Assembly (NCBI GenBank): GCA_937941095.1
Contig: CALDYJ010000004.1
Span: 1 to 64,000, forward strand
Direction of reading: 5' to 3'
Source: an uncultured Saprospiraceae bacterium
Lineage (GTDB): Bacteria; Bacteroidota; Bacteroidia; Chitinophagales; Saprospiraceae
Length of the DNA: 64,000 bases
Made by a program: the position numbers and the translations under genes. The stretch's first letter is position 1. Every line of letters starts with the position of its first letter. The notes under the pieces are model-generated. The model ran no database searches, had not been told where the DNA came from, and was given only the letters and a program-made list of their open reading frames with translations. Positions 17,968 through 26,835 of this stretch are shown here, one piece after another.

Positions 17968-18303
17968 ATGAGAATATCATTTATAACCTTTTTGGTTTGT
18001 ATGCTAAGTCTTGTTTCTATTGACTTGAAAGCCCAGAGAAATTACCTGGTTGCAAAATTAGATGACCCAAGTATCTCTAGCAATCCAAGTAATGGATTAA
18101 CAAACAACCCTACCTTAAATGACATATTAAATGCACATGGGGTTTACGATTATGGCCCTATTTTTATGTCAGTTCGATCAGACCATTATCATTTTTATTT
18201 GACAGGAAATATCAACTCCTTAACAAATGAATTAAGCCAGTATTATTCTGAGTTTTCTATTCATAGTTTTGGGAAACCAACTGAGCCTGTCTGTAATCCT
18301 TGA
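17968..18303 (+). CDS. S8 protease, N-terminal fragment
   Basis: 111 residues with a signal peptide (MRISFITFLVCMLSLVSIDL, cleavage near KAQ) followed by a propeptide-like region (YLVAKLDDPSIS, VRSDHYHFYLTGNINSL). It ends at a TGA; the codons after it continue in the same frame directly into the protease domain, which shows that it was once the N-terminus of the next fragment. Confidence 0.7.
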   Translation: MRISFITFLVCMLSLVSIDLKAQRNYLVAKLDDPSISSNPSNGLTNNPTLNDILNAHGVYDYGPIFMSVRSDHYHFYLTGNINSLTNELSQYYSEFSIHSFGKPTEPVCNP

Positions 18304-18354
18304 ACACCCTATGTTTTCTCGAATCAAGATCCAGACTCATTTGAAAGTTATGTT

Positions 18355-20697
18355 TTGGAAGAAACAAATGCAAAATGCGCTTGGGGTGTTACTACTGGGA
18401 TTTCAAATATTAATATCGCAGTATTAGATATTGGCTTTGATCCAGATCATCCAGATAGAAATGAACAGAGTCAAGTAAAAGAAAATACAGAACATCCTCC
18501 ATCCCCTCTACCAACTGGATACAATTGTTTTCACGGCACTCCAGTACATGGTATTGTAGGAGCGACAATAAATAACGGCAAAAATATTTCTGGTATTTGT
18601 TCGGGATGTACTGTGAACGATTATTTGTGGGAGGATATTGATTGTTATACCCAATTTGGAGACTGGTTCGCAACAATTGATAGAGTTTATGCTGATAATG
18701 ATGTGATAAATGTAAGTGCTATAGTTTTAGATGATGAGAATGAATGCCCTTATATAGATGCAGCCCAACAGATTAGAATTGACTTAATGGAAAAAGTTAC
18801 CTCATCTGGAACAGTTGTCGTCTTAGGGGCAGGCAATAAACCTGATGTTTATCATCATTGTAATTGGGCAAATATACCTGGAGTAATTAATGTTTCTGGA
18901 AGCACTTTGAATGCACAAGGGGAACTTGTATATAATCATTCGTCAACAGCAAGAAATGAATTTATTGATATTTGCGCTCCTAGTGCTAATGTCCCAACGA
19001 TTTTCCACCCATTGGACCCTGAAACAGATAGTTTTGGTGGAACTTCTGCTGCTGCTCCTTTAGTTTCAGGAACTGTTGGATTAATGCTTAGTGAAAATCC
19101 TTGTTTAACTCCAGCTTGTGTTGAAGAGATTATTAAAGAAACTGCAATTCCACATAGACAAGAAGATCTAAATAATTACGCTGGGTTAATTGGAGCAGGA
19201 ATGCTTGATATTTCTGCTGCAGTAAATGGTGCTCGCGGCGAATTTGAAGCCATTTCTGATTTTAGAGTATGGAACAATGATCATTTTTTATCATGTGACT
19301 TGATTATAGAGAATGGTGGAGTTCTCATTATTGATGGAGCACTCGTTGAAGCAAATCCAGATGTAAAAATAATAGTGGAATCAGGTGGTAATTTAGTAAC
19401 TAAAAATAATGCAAGACTTACAAATAGTGAAGGACACTGTTTGGGATTTCCTGGACTGTGGGGAGGTATTGAAGTAAGAAGAGGCGCTACATTAGGAGTA
19501 GGCTCTAGTTCAATAATTGAAAGAGCCAAAATTGGGATTCTCAGCGGGAATTCTTTTAATCAAAACTCTAATAACAATGGAGTTATTACTGTTGTTGGGG
19601 CAAGGTTTTTAAATAATTCTATAGGAATGAGTTTTTTACAAAATGCTGCATTGAGTCGATCTACTATTGAAAATACCGAATTTATTATTGACCGTGAAGA
19701 TTTTTTATTTACAGATCATATTAAGTTGGATCGCATTCGTGGCTTAGAGATAAAAGGATGCAGGTTCATAAACAATAAACCATATGGGTTTTCCAATATT
19801 AGAAGAGGTGATGGAATTCATTCTTGCGATGCTAATTTTAATGTTACTAAATCTGTTTCTGATTCTGATATAGAAAAAGGCAACCAATTTATAGGTCTAA
19901 GTAATGGGGTTCATGCTGTGGGTATTAATAGTAATCTACATTTTGAAATAAGGCATTCAGAATTTAGATCTAACAGAAATGGTGTAAAAGCATTGAATGT
20001 TCATGACTTTGAAGTATCCCAATGTGAATTTATTTTTGAAGACATGGCCATGAGATCAGTTGCTAGTGATCCAAATGTAGAAAATTCTATAGTTTATCAA
20101 AATGGGATTTATACAGAAATGTGCAGTGGTTATGATATATTTTATAATTCATTTGAGGAAATTAATAGTGAAAGTGATAATCCAGGACCAATTTTAGATC
20201 CTACCCCTACAGGAAACGAACCTCCCAAAACTATCACTTCTGAATATTTGATATCCACTGGTACCCGAATTCATGATTCAGGTGAAGAAGCAAATTTGAT
20301 TCTCCAAAATGAGTTCAATAATTGTGATCATTCTAATTTAGCATTTGGTTTAAATAAAAATACTATAATTAGAGAAATCGGACTTCAATATTTCTGTAAC
20401 GTTTTTAATAATAATAATGTTGTAGACATAGGAGTTTCTGAATATGGTAATAATAATGTTCAAGGTATTGCAAGGAAACAGGGAAGAACTGAAACATCTT
20501 GCGAAAATAAATTCGATCAAAGTAGCGCTTTGCACATTTCAAATGATCTTGAACAAATTGAATATTTCCATAACGATAATTTACCAGAGACTCCAACAAA
20601 GGTTTCTGGAGCATTAACTATCATAGTATCCTTGGAGCAAGATTGTGTAATGAGTCCACCAAATTCAACTCCTCCTAACCCCCCCCAATCCTCCTAA
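18355..20697 (+). CDS. S8 protease, catalytic and beta-helix fragment
   Basis: 780 residues from a TTG at 18355 (the frame is open from 18304). The catalytic triad is present: Asp25 in VLDIGFD, His60 in CFHGTPVHG and Ser231 in GGTSAAAP. From about residue 300 on there are beta-helix repeats (LIIENGGVLIIDGALVEAN, IEVRRGATLGVG, IENTEFII, IKGCRFINN). The fragment ends in a Pro-rich linker where the C8 tract throws it out of frame. Without the upstream segment it has no signal peptide and could not be exported. Confidence 0.75.
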   Translation: MEETNAKCAWGVTTGISNINIAVLDIGFDPDHPDRNEQSQVKENTEHPPSPLPTGYNCFHGTPVHGIVGATINNGKNISGICSGCTVNDYLWEDIDCYTQFGDWFATIDRVYADNDVINVSAIVLDDENECPYIDAAQQIRIDLMEKVTSSGTVVVLGAGNKPDVYHHCNWANIPGVINVSGSTLNAQGELVYNHSSTARNEFIDICAPSANVPTIFHPLDPETDSFGGTSAAAPLVSGTVGLMLSENPCLTPACVEEIIKETAIPHRQEDLNNYAGLIGAGMLDISAAVNGARGEFEAISDFRVWNNDHFLSCDLIIENGGVLIIDGALVEANPDVKIIVESGGNLVTKNNARLTNSEGHCLGFPGLWGGIEVRRGATLGVGSSSIIERAKIGILSGNSFNQNSNNNGVITVVGARFLNNSIGMSFLQNAALSRSTIENTEFIIDREDFLFTDHIKLDRIRGLEIKGCRFINNKPYGFSNIRRGDGIHSCDANFNVTKSVSDSDIEKGNQFIGLSNGVHAVGINSNLHFEIRHSEFRSNRNGVKALNVHDFEVSQCEFIFEDMAMRSVASDPNVENSIVYQNGIYTEMCSGYDIFYNSFEEINSESDNPGPILDPTPTGNEPPKTITSEYLISTGTRIHDSGEEANLILQNEFNNCDHSNLAFGLNKNTIIREIGLQYFCNVFNNNNVVDIGVSEYGNNNVQGIARKQGRTETSCENKFDQSSALHISNDLEQIEYFHNDNLPETPTKVSGALTIIVSLEQDCVMSPPNSTPPNPPQSS

Positions 20698-20731
20698 TCC
20701 TTGTACTTATCAAGAAATTAATTGCATAAAA

Positions 20732-21826
20732 ATGCATTATGAAGACCTTGTACTTAACAAGGATTTATTAATGCAAGAATATTTAGCTTTGATTGAAGGG
20801 GGGCAATCGGATTTTTTATTAGATGCTATTCAATTTGATGATAAAGCTCAAGCATTAGACTTACTTCTTAACGCGTCACCATTTTTATCAATTGAGGTTG
20901 CAGAAAAACTTTTGGCTTTAAAAGATACGAAATATTTAGAGTCTGAAATTACACAAATATTCATGTTAAATCCGGAAATTTTAAGGAGGAATACCATTTA
21001 TGAACAGGTATTTAATTTAGAAGAATGGTCAGCTGATAATCTCAATTTATTAAAAAATTCCTTATCGATGGATAGTGAGCGATCGTTGAAAATATTAGAC
21101 ATTGCAAATTTGGAAAATGAGATTCTATCGTATAGAAAACTTATTTCAAAAGAAATGCTGCTTTCAGAACAGGTTAATTATGACTTTTTGACGTATTGGT
21201 ATGGCGCAGATCATAAATTCGATAATGATTTGAAAAAATTGAAGAATTACTTTGTCAATAATAAAATTGACGAAGGCTTGGAGTTTCTTAATAATATGAG
21301 TTCGACTAATCCAAGAATTATTGATGAGATTAATCTATTGAGGCAGCTTAAAAACTTAGAAACTTCTGCTTTAGGCCAAGAATCCATAGATTACCGTTCA
21401 ATGAATGCATTGCAATTATCTGAGCTTGAATCAATTACACTCAACTCGCATTATAATGCTGGCCTTCAAGCTATAGGAATTTTGGAATTTTATTTTAATT
21501 ATCACTTGCATGAAGAAACAGAAGAGTTTGAAACAGAACAACCTATCCCTGATTTCAGATATTCAAGCAAAAGCAATAAGCGAAAAGAAATAATTTTTCC
21601 AAATCCAGCAAATAATAATATATCCGTCAATTTGCAAAATATAAAAAAGTGCCAACAAATTAATATTTATAGTAATCAAGGGAAACAGTTAAAATCCTTT
21701 AATGTTATTGAGCAAATTGGGTTAGTGAATTTAGACATTTCCTTTTTGTCCACAGGACTTTATTATGTAGAAATATTAAGTGACAAAGGAGCTGCTCGTA
21801 CCGAAAAAATAATTATATTGAGGTAA
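20732..21826 (+). CDS. S8 protease, C-terminal fragment with T9SS sorting domain
   Basis: 364 residues in the +1 frame relative to the catalytic fragment. It is mainly helical (repeats of Leu-rich segments such as LLNASPFLSIEVAEKLLALK) and ends with a T9SS type A sorting domain: IIFPNPANNNISVNL, INIYSNQGKQLKSF and GLYYVEILSDKGAARTEKIIILR. It has no signal peptide, so it makes sense only as the tail of the upstream protease. Confidence 0.75.
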   Translation: MHYEDLVLNKDLLMQEYLALIEGGQSDFLLDAIQFDDKAQALDLLLNASPFLSIEVAEKLLALKDTKYLESEITQIFMLNPEILRRNTIYEQVFNLEEWSADNLNLLKNSLSMDSERSLKILDIANLENEILSYRKLISKEMLLSEQVNYDFLTYWYGADHKFDNDLKKLKNYFVNNKIDEGLEFLNNMSSTNPRIIDEINLLRQLKNLETSALGQESIDYRSMNALQLSELESITLNSHYNAGLQAIGILEFYFNYHLHEETEEFETEQPIPDFRYSSKSNKRKEIIFPNPANNNISVNLQNIKKCQQINIYSNQGKQLKSFNVIEQIGLVNLDISFLSTGLYYVEILSDKGAARTEKIIILR

Positions 21827-21835
21827 ACCAATTAA

Positions 21836-21876
21836 GTTGTTTTTGGCATCTGCCAAAAGCAACTTTTCTTTTAAAA
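21836..21876 (+). terminator. Rho-independent terminator after the S8 protease gene
   Basis: Two 13-base arms (21836-21848 and 21851-21863) pair with one G-U wobble around a two-base TC loop and are followed by TTTTCTTTT. The hairpin ends only a few bases before the start codon of the next gene, so it may also act on that leader. Confidence 0.75.
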
Positions 21877-23447
21877 TGAAATATACATCTTGCTTATTCT
21901 TTATATGTTTTATTGCATGTAATCTAAAAGCCCAGATTACCTTTAATAAAATTGATGACTTTCCTTTTTTAAGCAGTTTAGCCACATCCATCATTCAAAA
22001 GGATTCATCGTTTTTTGTTGCAGGTCCATATACTGATGATAATTTTTTCTTTGAAAACATTCGAGGGACTTACCTTCAAAAGATAAATCCAAATGGTGAG
22101 TTCGAAGAATTATCCCTCTTTGTAGACAGTACAGGAGTTAAAACTTTTGAAAACTTCACCAAGAGTTTGACGATGGATAGAGAAGGTAATTTTTTGATGA
22201 GTGGTTACTCTAGACAAGCCTCAAAACCCATTGCTCCATACATTATGAAATTTAATGAGGAGGGAAAAATATTTTTTCAAACTTTTTTACCTGGATTTGT
22301 AGGAGGAGATTTTAACCTTGATGGGGACTTTGTTGTTTTGGAAGACGGCAAAATCATCGCAGCAACTTATTGTGAATGGCCCGGAGAGTCTACTCAAATA
22401 TGTTTGTTTAAACTAGATGGCTTAAGAGGGGAGATTTTATGGGAAAAGCAAATTGTGGATACAGATTATCGGCATTTTGTTGGAGACATGCAAATAGGCC
22501 CTGATGGAAATGTCTTTCTTTTTGGAAATAAAAACCAAGGCCATTTGGAATGGCATTCTGCGACACAGGCACAAGTAATTGAAATTGATACAGCAGGTAA
22601 TGTGCTTACGAATTGGGTGTCAAATATTCAAGATTCTTTGTATCGATCTTATTCTGGTTTAATAGAAGCAGATGGTTCCATGCTAGTTACAACTTCTAAA
22701 GCCATAGAATACATGACAGATTTTGTGATTTTATATGATCCAACAATTTTGAAATTGGATAAGGATTATAACGAAGTATGGCGATATGAAGAGATAGGGA
22801 AAACAGACACACTTTTTTCACCAGTATTAAGTATTACAAAAATAATCAAAGACAAACTTGGCAATGGATATTTATTTAGTGGTAATGCTCATCGAGCAGA
22901 TGAAATAGATCCAGATGATTATACGGATAAATTTGGAAGTTTGTCAAAGATGTCTCAAGAAGGCGAAATTGTCTGGCAGCGTCGATATCAATTTTATGAT
23001 CAAATTGATTCTGATCAACACATATTTACCGATTTTCTGCAAATAGATGATGGAAGTTTTTATATATGTGGAGAGGCTATTAATCCAATTCTAGCAAATA
23101 ATCAGAATAGACAAAGTTCCTGGTTTGTGCGCCTAGACAAACATGGCTGCTTGGTACCAGGTTGTCACGAACCTGTAGGTACAAAAGAATTAGTAAATCA
23201 ATCCCAAATTAAACTGAGCTGCTACCCTAATCCAAGCTCAGCGCATGTTTATGTCTACATTAATGCTGAAGACAAAGGTGAACTCCAACTAAATTCTATA
23301 AACGGTCAAAACATTGAAGTATATCCAATTAATGTAGCCGATCTCAGCCTATCAATCAATGTACAATACTTACCCAAGGGAATGTATGTATTTACATTTG
23401 TGAGTGAGCGAGGCGAAGTTGTTTCTACAAAATTTTTTAAGGAATAA
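21876..23447 (+). CDS. T9SS-exported propeller-like protein, tandem copy 1
   Basis: 523 residues from the ATG at 21876; a longer TTG frame upstream runs through a terminator hairpin and is unlikely. It has a signal peptide (MKYTSCLFFICFIACNLKAQ), then a body with repeated strands of the form FVVLEDGKIIAAT, GPDGNVFLFGNK and DFLQIDDGSFYICGEA, suggesting a beta-propeller. The end is a T9SS type A sorting domain (LSCYPNPSSAHVYVYINA, LPKGMYVFTFVSERGEVVSTKFFKE). It is a close paralogue of the next gene. Its function is unknown; a secreted or surface-attached binding protein is likely. Confidence 0.85.
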   Translation: MKYTSCLFFICFIACNLKAQITFNKIDDFPFLSSLATSIIQKDSSFFVAGPYTDDNFFFENIRGTYLQKINPNGEFEELSLFVDSTGVKTFENFTKSLTMDREGNFLMSGYSRQASKPIAPYIMKFNEEGKIFFQTFLPGFVGGDFNLDGDFVVLEDGKIIAATYCEWPGESTQICLFKLDGLRGEILWEKQIVDTDYRHFVGDMQIGPDGNVFLFGNKNQGHLEWHSATQAQVIEIDTAGNVLTNWVSNIQDSLYRSYSGLIEADGSMLVTTSKAIEYMTDFVILYDPTILKLDKDYNEVWRYEEIGKTDTLFSPVLSITKIIKDKLGNGYLFSGNAHRADEIDPDDYTDKFGSLSKMSQEGEIVWQRRYQFYDQIDSDQHIFTDFLQIDDGSFYICGEAINPILANNQNRQSSWFVRLDKHGCLVPGCHEPVGTKELVNQSQIKLSCYPNPSSAHVYVYINAEDKGELQLNSINGQNIEVYPINVADLSLSINVQYLPKGMYVFTFVSERGEVVSTKFFKE

Positions 23448-23483
23448 GGTTGTAAGGAAAGACGAGGCTTCATTATTTATCGC

Positions 23484-23510
23484 ACCAAAAAAATAATTAT
23501 ATTGAGGTAA
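23484..23510 (+). repeat. Remnant of the S8 protease 3' end between the tandem copies
   Basis: These 27 bases can be read TKKIIILR-stop and match the last codons of the S8 protease gene at 21800-21826 (TEKIIILR-stop) at nearly every base. Together with the copied terminator that follows, this marks the joint of a tandem duplication. Confidence 0.75.
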
Positions 23511-23519
23511 ACCAATTAA

Positions 23520-23560
23520 GTTGCTTTTGGCATTTGCCAAAAGCAACTTTTCTTTTAAAA
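23520..23560 (+). terminator. Duplicated rho-independent terminator
   Basis: Perfect 13-bp arms (23520-23532 and 23535-23547) with a TT loop, followed by TTTTCTTTT. It is the copy of the hairpin at 21836, carried along by the tandem duplication, and lies directly before the second paralogue's ATG. Confidence 0.78.
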
Positions 23561-25134
23561 TGAAATATACATATTGCTTATTCTTTATATGTTTTATTAC
23601 ATGTAATCTAAATGCCCAGATTACCTTTAATAAAATTGATGACTTTCCTTTTTTAAGCAGTTTAGCAAGATCTATTATACAAAAAGACTCATGCTTTTTT
23701 GCTTCTGGGACTTATACAGATGAAAATGAAGAGGGTGAAATCATAAAAGGCTCCTATCTTCAAAAGTTAAATCGAATTGGGGAATTAGAAGATTTATACT
23801 TGTTTGTTGACAGCACTGGACTTAAAACGTTTGAACATTTTCGAAACAGTTTGAACTTGGATCAACATGGTAATTTTTTAATAAGCGGTTACAGCAGGCA
23901 AGGTTCAGATCCAATTGCTCCATACATTCTAAAATTTAATGATGAGGGGAAAATACTTTTCCAATCTTTTTTACCTGGCTTTGATGGGGGAAATTTTAAC
24001 CTTGATGGAGATTTTGTTGTCTTAGAGGATGGCAACATCATCGCTGCTACAAATTGTGAATGGCCTGAAGAATCTACTCAAATTTGCTTGTTTAAGATTG
24101 ATGGTCTTAGAGGAAGTAAAATTTGGGAAAAGCAGATTGTAGATACTGACTTTCGACATTTTACTGGTGATATACAAATCGGCCCAAATGGAAATGTTTT
24201 TCTTTTTGGGAATAAAGACAAAGGACACATTGATTGGGTTCCATTGAGTTCAGCTCAAATAATTGAAATAGATACAAGTGGTGAAATAATATCCCAATGG
24301 TTATCTAATCCTGAAGATTCTCTTTGGCGGTCTCATTCTGGTTTAGTTGAAGAGGATGCTTCACTTATCATCACGACATCTAAAGTGATTAAGTACTTTG
24401 AAAGTCCTTTCGCACCCCTTCTATACGATCCTGTAGTTATGAAATTGGATTCTACGTATAATGAAGTATGGCGATATGATGAAATAGGTAGAACTGACAC
24501 TTTGTTTTCACCATCATTGAAAACCTCAAAAATAATAAAAGACAAATTTAGTAATGCCTATCTTTTTATTGGCCGTACGCATAGGGCAGATGGAAACAAC
24601 CAAACGAATCCAACAGATAAATTTGGCAGCTTAACAAAGTTGGACGAAAGTGGTCAGAAAATTTACAAACGCTTATACCAATTTTATGATGACATCGGAA
24701 GTGATGATCATATCTTTACCGATTTTGTCCAACTAGATGATGGCAGCTTAGTGATATGTGGAGAGGCAATTAATGCAGGAGATTCTAACGAATTTAGACA
24801 AAGTTCCTGGTTTGTACGCCTAGACAAACATGGCTGCTTGGTACCAGGTTGTCACGAACCAGTTGGAACCAATGAAGTAGAAAATCATGCTGAAATAAAA
24901 CTGACTTGTTATCCCAATCCAAGCTCAGAAAATGTTTACGTGCACATTAATGCTCAAAGTCATGGTGAGCTTCATTTGAACCATATAAATGGTCAAAGTA
25001 TAGATGTATATCCCATCAGGGTGAATGACCTTAGTCTATCCATCAACATACAACACTTGCCTATGGGATTGTATGTTTTTACCTATGTGAGTGAGCACGG
25101 AGAATTTGTTTCTACAAAATTTCTTAAAGAATGA
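23560..25134 (+). CDS. T9SS-exported propeller-like protein, tandem copy 2
   Basis: 524 residues from the ATG at 23560. The signal peptide, body and T9SS sorting domain are closely similar to copy 1; the block SSWFVRLDKHGCLVPGCHE is identical in both. Divergence is greater in the middle (for example the ATNCEWPEEST region and the loop at about residues 60-75) and near the sorting domain, so the duplication is not very recent. No function can be assigned beyond an exported, probably propeller-shaped protein. Confidence 0.85.
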   Translation: MKYTYCLFFICFITCNLNAQITFNKIDDFPFLSSLARSIIQKDSCFFASGTYTDENEEGEIIKGSYLQKLNRIGELEDLYLFVDSTGLKTFEHFRNSLNLDQHGNFLISGYSRQGSDPIAPYILKFNDEGKILFQSFLPGFDGGNFNLDGDFVVLEDGNIIAATNCEWPEESTQICLFKIDGLRGSKIWEKQIVDTDFRHFTGDIQIGPNGNVFLFGNKDKGHIDWVPLSSAQIIEIDTSGEIISQWLSNPEDSLWRSHSGLVEEDASLIITTSKVIKYFESPFAPLLYDPVVMKLDSTYNEVWRYDEIGRTDTLFSPSLKTSKIIKDKFSNAYLFIGRTHRADGNNQTNPTDKFGSLTKLDESGQKIYKRLYQFYDDIGSDDHIFTDFVQLDDGSLVICGEAINAGDSNEFRQSSWFVRLDKHGCLVPGCHEPVGTNEVENHAEIKLTCYPNPSSENVYVHINAQSHGELHLNHINGQSIDVYPIRVNDLSLSINIQHLPMGLYVFTYVSEHGEFVSTKFLKE

Positions 25135-25169
25135 AGGCTTAAGAATTAAGACATGATAGCATTCTTTTT

Positions 25170-25199
25170 TTGCTCACCAATTAATTTTCGACATCTTTG
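25170..25199 (+). promoter_or_regulatory. Candidate Bacteroidota-type promoter for dnaB
   Basis: TTG at 25170-25172 (-33 element), 19 bp spacer, then CATCTTTG at 25192-25199 (one mismatch to TAnnTTTG). It is about 95 bp upstream of the dnaB ATG. Confidence 0.4.
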
Positions 25200-25294
25200 T
25201 ACTATAGCTTAGGCTTCATCTTTGCAATTCAAGTATATTATGCAAAGTTTTAAGATATACTAACAAATTTGATTTAAAATTTGTACCATTAGTC

Positions 25295-26821
25295 ATGGCA
25301 GAAGAAAAACAACAATCAAGGCGAATATCCGGAAAAAGATCCATGCAAAAACGTAGTGATTATGGGGATCTTCTTTTGGGGAAAATCCAACCACAAGCCT
25401 TACCGCTTGAAGAAGTAGTCTTAGGAGCCATTATGCTGGATAAGGATGCTATTGCGATAGTTATAGACATCTTAGACGATAGTAGTTTCTACTTGGATGC
25501 CCATCAATTGATTTACAAGGCAATGAGGGATCTCTTTATCGATGATCACCCAATTGATTTGCTTACAGTTACTGAAAAATTAAAGAAAAACGGCGACCTT
25601 GATAAGATAGGAGGCCCAATGTTTTTGGTTGAACTCACGAATAGAATTACTTCTTCTGCCAATATTGAATACCATGCCCGTATAGTTGCCCAAAAACACA
25701 TCCAAAGGGAATTGATAAAATCATCTACCAAGACGATTACGGATGCCTATGATGATACCATCGATGTATTTGATTTGTTAGACAATGCAGAAAAATCCTT
25801 ATTTGAAATAACCGAAAAGAATTTAACCAAATCTTATGAGCCATTAAACAAATTGGCCGCAAGAGCCTTAGAAGAATTAGAAGCCCTCGCCACTAAAAAG
25901 GAAGGGGTTACTGGAATTCCAACAGGCTTTACAGAATTAGATAAGCTCACCAGTGGCTGGCAGCCTTCGAGTTTAAACATCTTGGCAGCAAGACCAGGTA
26001 TGGGTAAGACAGCATTTGTTTTATCCTTAGCCAGAAATGCGGCAATGATCTATGATAAACCTGTTGCTATTTTTTCTTTAGAGATGTCAAGCATACAACT
26101 TACACTTAGACTAATATCCTCTGAAGCAAGTATAGAAAGTTCGAAGTTGAAAAATGCTCAGATGTCAGATGAAGATTGGAAGAAAGTAACTTCTGCAACG
26201 GAACAATTGAGTCAAGCAAACATCATTATAGACGATACGCCTGCTTTAAATATATTTGAACTTAGAGCAAAGTGTAGAAGGATGAAATTACAAAGTGACA
26301 TCCAAATGATCATCATTGATTACTTGCAATTGATGCAAGGTGGAAAAGAAAGTGGGAATAGAGAACAAGAGGTAAGTATGATATCTCGGTCCTTAAAAGG
26401 ACTAGCAAAAGAATTGGATGTACCTGTCATTGCTTTGTCTCAATTAAACAGAAGTGTAGAAACTAGAGGAGGATCTAAGCGACCTCAACTATCTGATCTT
26501 AGAGAATCAGGATCCATCGAGCAAGATGCTGACATCGTAAGTTTTATATACAGACCAGAGTATTACGGGATATTAGAAGATGAAGAAGGCCAAAGTCAAA
26601 AAGGCATGGCTGAAATTATCATAGCAAAACATAGAAATGGTGGTCTCGGAACCATTAAATTAAGATTTGTAGGCGAGTATACTCGATTTGAAGACATGGA
26701 TGTGCACAAAGATTTTTTCGATACAGGTGATGATGACCTTTCGGCAAATCCATATGGGAACAATAATAATGACGATAACCTAACCTTGCCTTCAAGAATG
26801 AATGAAGACATTCCTTTTTAG
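25295..26821 (+). CDS. dnaB: Replicative DNA helicase
   Basis: The hexameric 5'-3' helicase of the replication fork. It has 508 residues, the normal length, with no intein. The N-terminal domain starts at about residue 35 (PQALPLEEVVLGAIMLDKDA), followed by the linker and the RecA-like domain with Walker A ARPGMGKTAF (Lys238), Walker B IIIDYLQLM and the conserved SRSLKGLAKELDVPVIALSQ and QLSDLRESGSIEQDAD blocks. The tail is acidic and Asn/Asp-rich. It is followed 14 bp later by the pseudouridine synthase gene. Confidence 0.97.
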   Translation: MAEEKQQSRRISGKRSMQKRSDYGDLLLGKIQPQALPLEEVVLGAIMLDKDAIAIVIDILDDSSFYLDAHQLIYKAMRDLFIDDHPIDLLTVTEKLKKNGDLDKIGGPMFLVELTNRITSSANIEYHARIVAQKHIQRELIKSSTKTITDAYDDTIDVFDLLDNAEKSLFEITEKNLTKSYEPLNKLAARALEELEALATKKEGVTGIPTGFTELDKLTSGWQPSSLNILAARPGMGKTAFVLSLARNAAMIYDKPVAIFSLEMSSIQLTLRLISSEASIESSKLKNAQMSDEDWKKVTSATEQLSQANIIIDDTPALNIFELRAKCRRMKLQSDIQMIIIDYLQLMQGGKESGNREQEVSMISRSLKGLAKELDVPVIALSQLNRSVETRGGSKRPQLSDLRESGSIEQDADIVSFIYRPEYYGILEDEEGQSQKGMAEIIIAKHRNGGLGTIKLRFVGEYTRFEDMDVHKDFFDTGDDDLSANPYGNNNNDDNLTLPSRMNEDIPF

Positions 26822-26835
26822 CCACAGCCCCTGTC

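Larger units (their letters stand above)
17968..21826 (+). pseudogene. T9SS-exported S8 (subtilisin-like) protease gene, broken twice
   Basis: Joined together, the three open segments make one large secreted protease: signal peptide and N-terminal region, S8 catalytic domain, right-handed beta-helix region, a Pro/Asn-rich linker, a helical region and a T9SS type A sorting domain. Two lesions break it. An in-frame TGA at 18301-18303 separates the N-terminal segment from the catalytic segment in the same frame. A run of eight C at 20679-20686 shifts the frame; seven C would restore a regular PPNPPNPPNPC linker. All catalytic residues remain. It may be a recent pseudogene, a switchable locus or a sequencing artefact. 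Confidence 0.75.

Noticed and set aside
18301-18303. TGA as a selenocysteine or recoded codon
   Set aside because: No recoding structure is evident, and a protease propeptide has no need of selenocysteine; a point mutation or error is simpler.
20732-21826. Independent gene with a T9SS domain
   Set aside because: It has no signal peptide, and restoring one base in the C tract joins it to the protease in a regular Pro/Asn linker.
25295-26821. Intein in DnaB, a common insertion site
   Set aside because: The length is 508 residues and the motifs follow each other without interruption.
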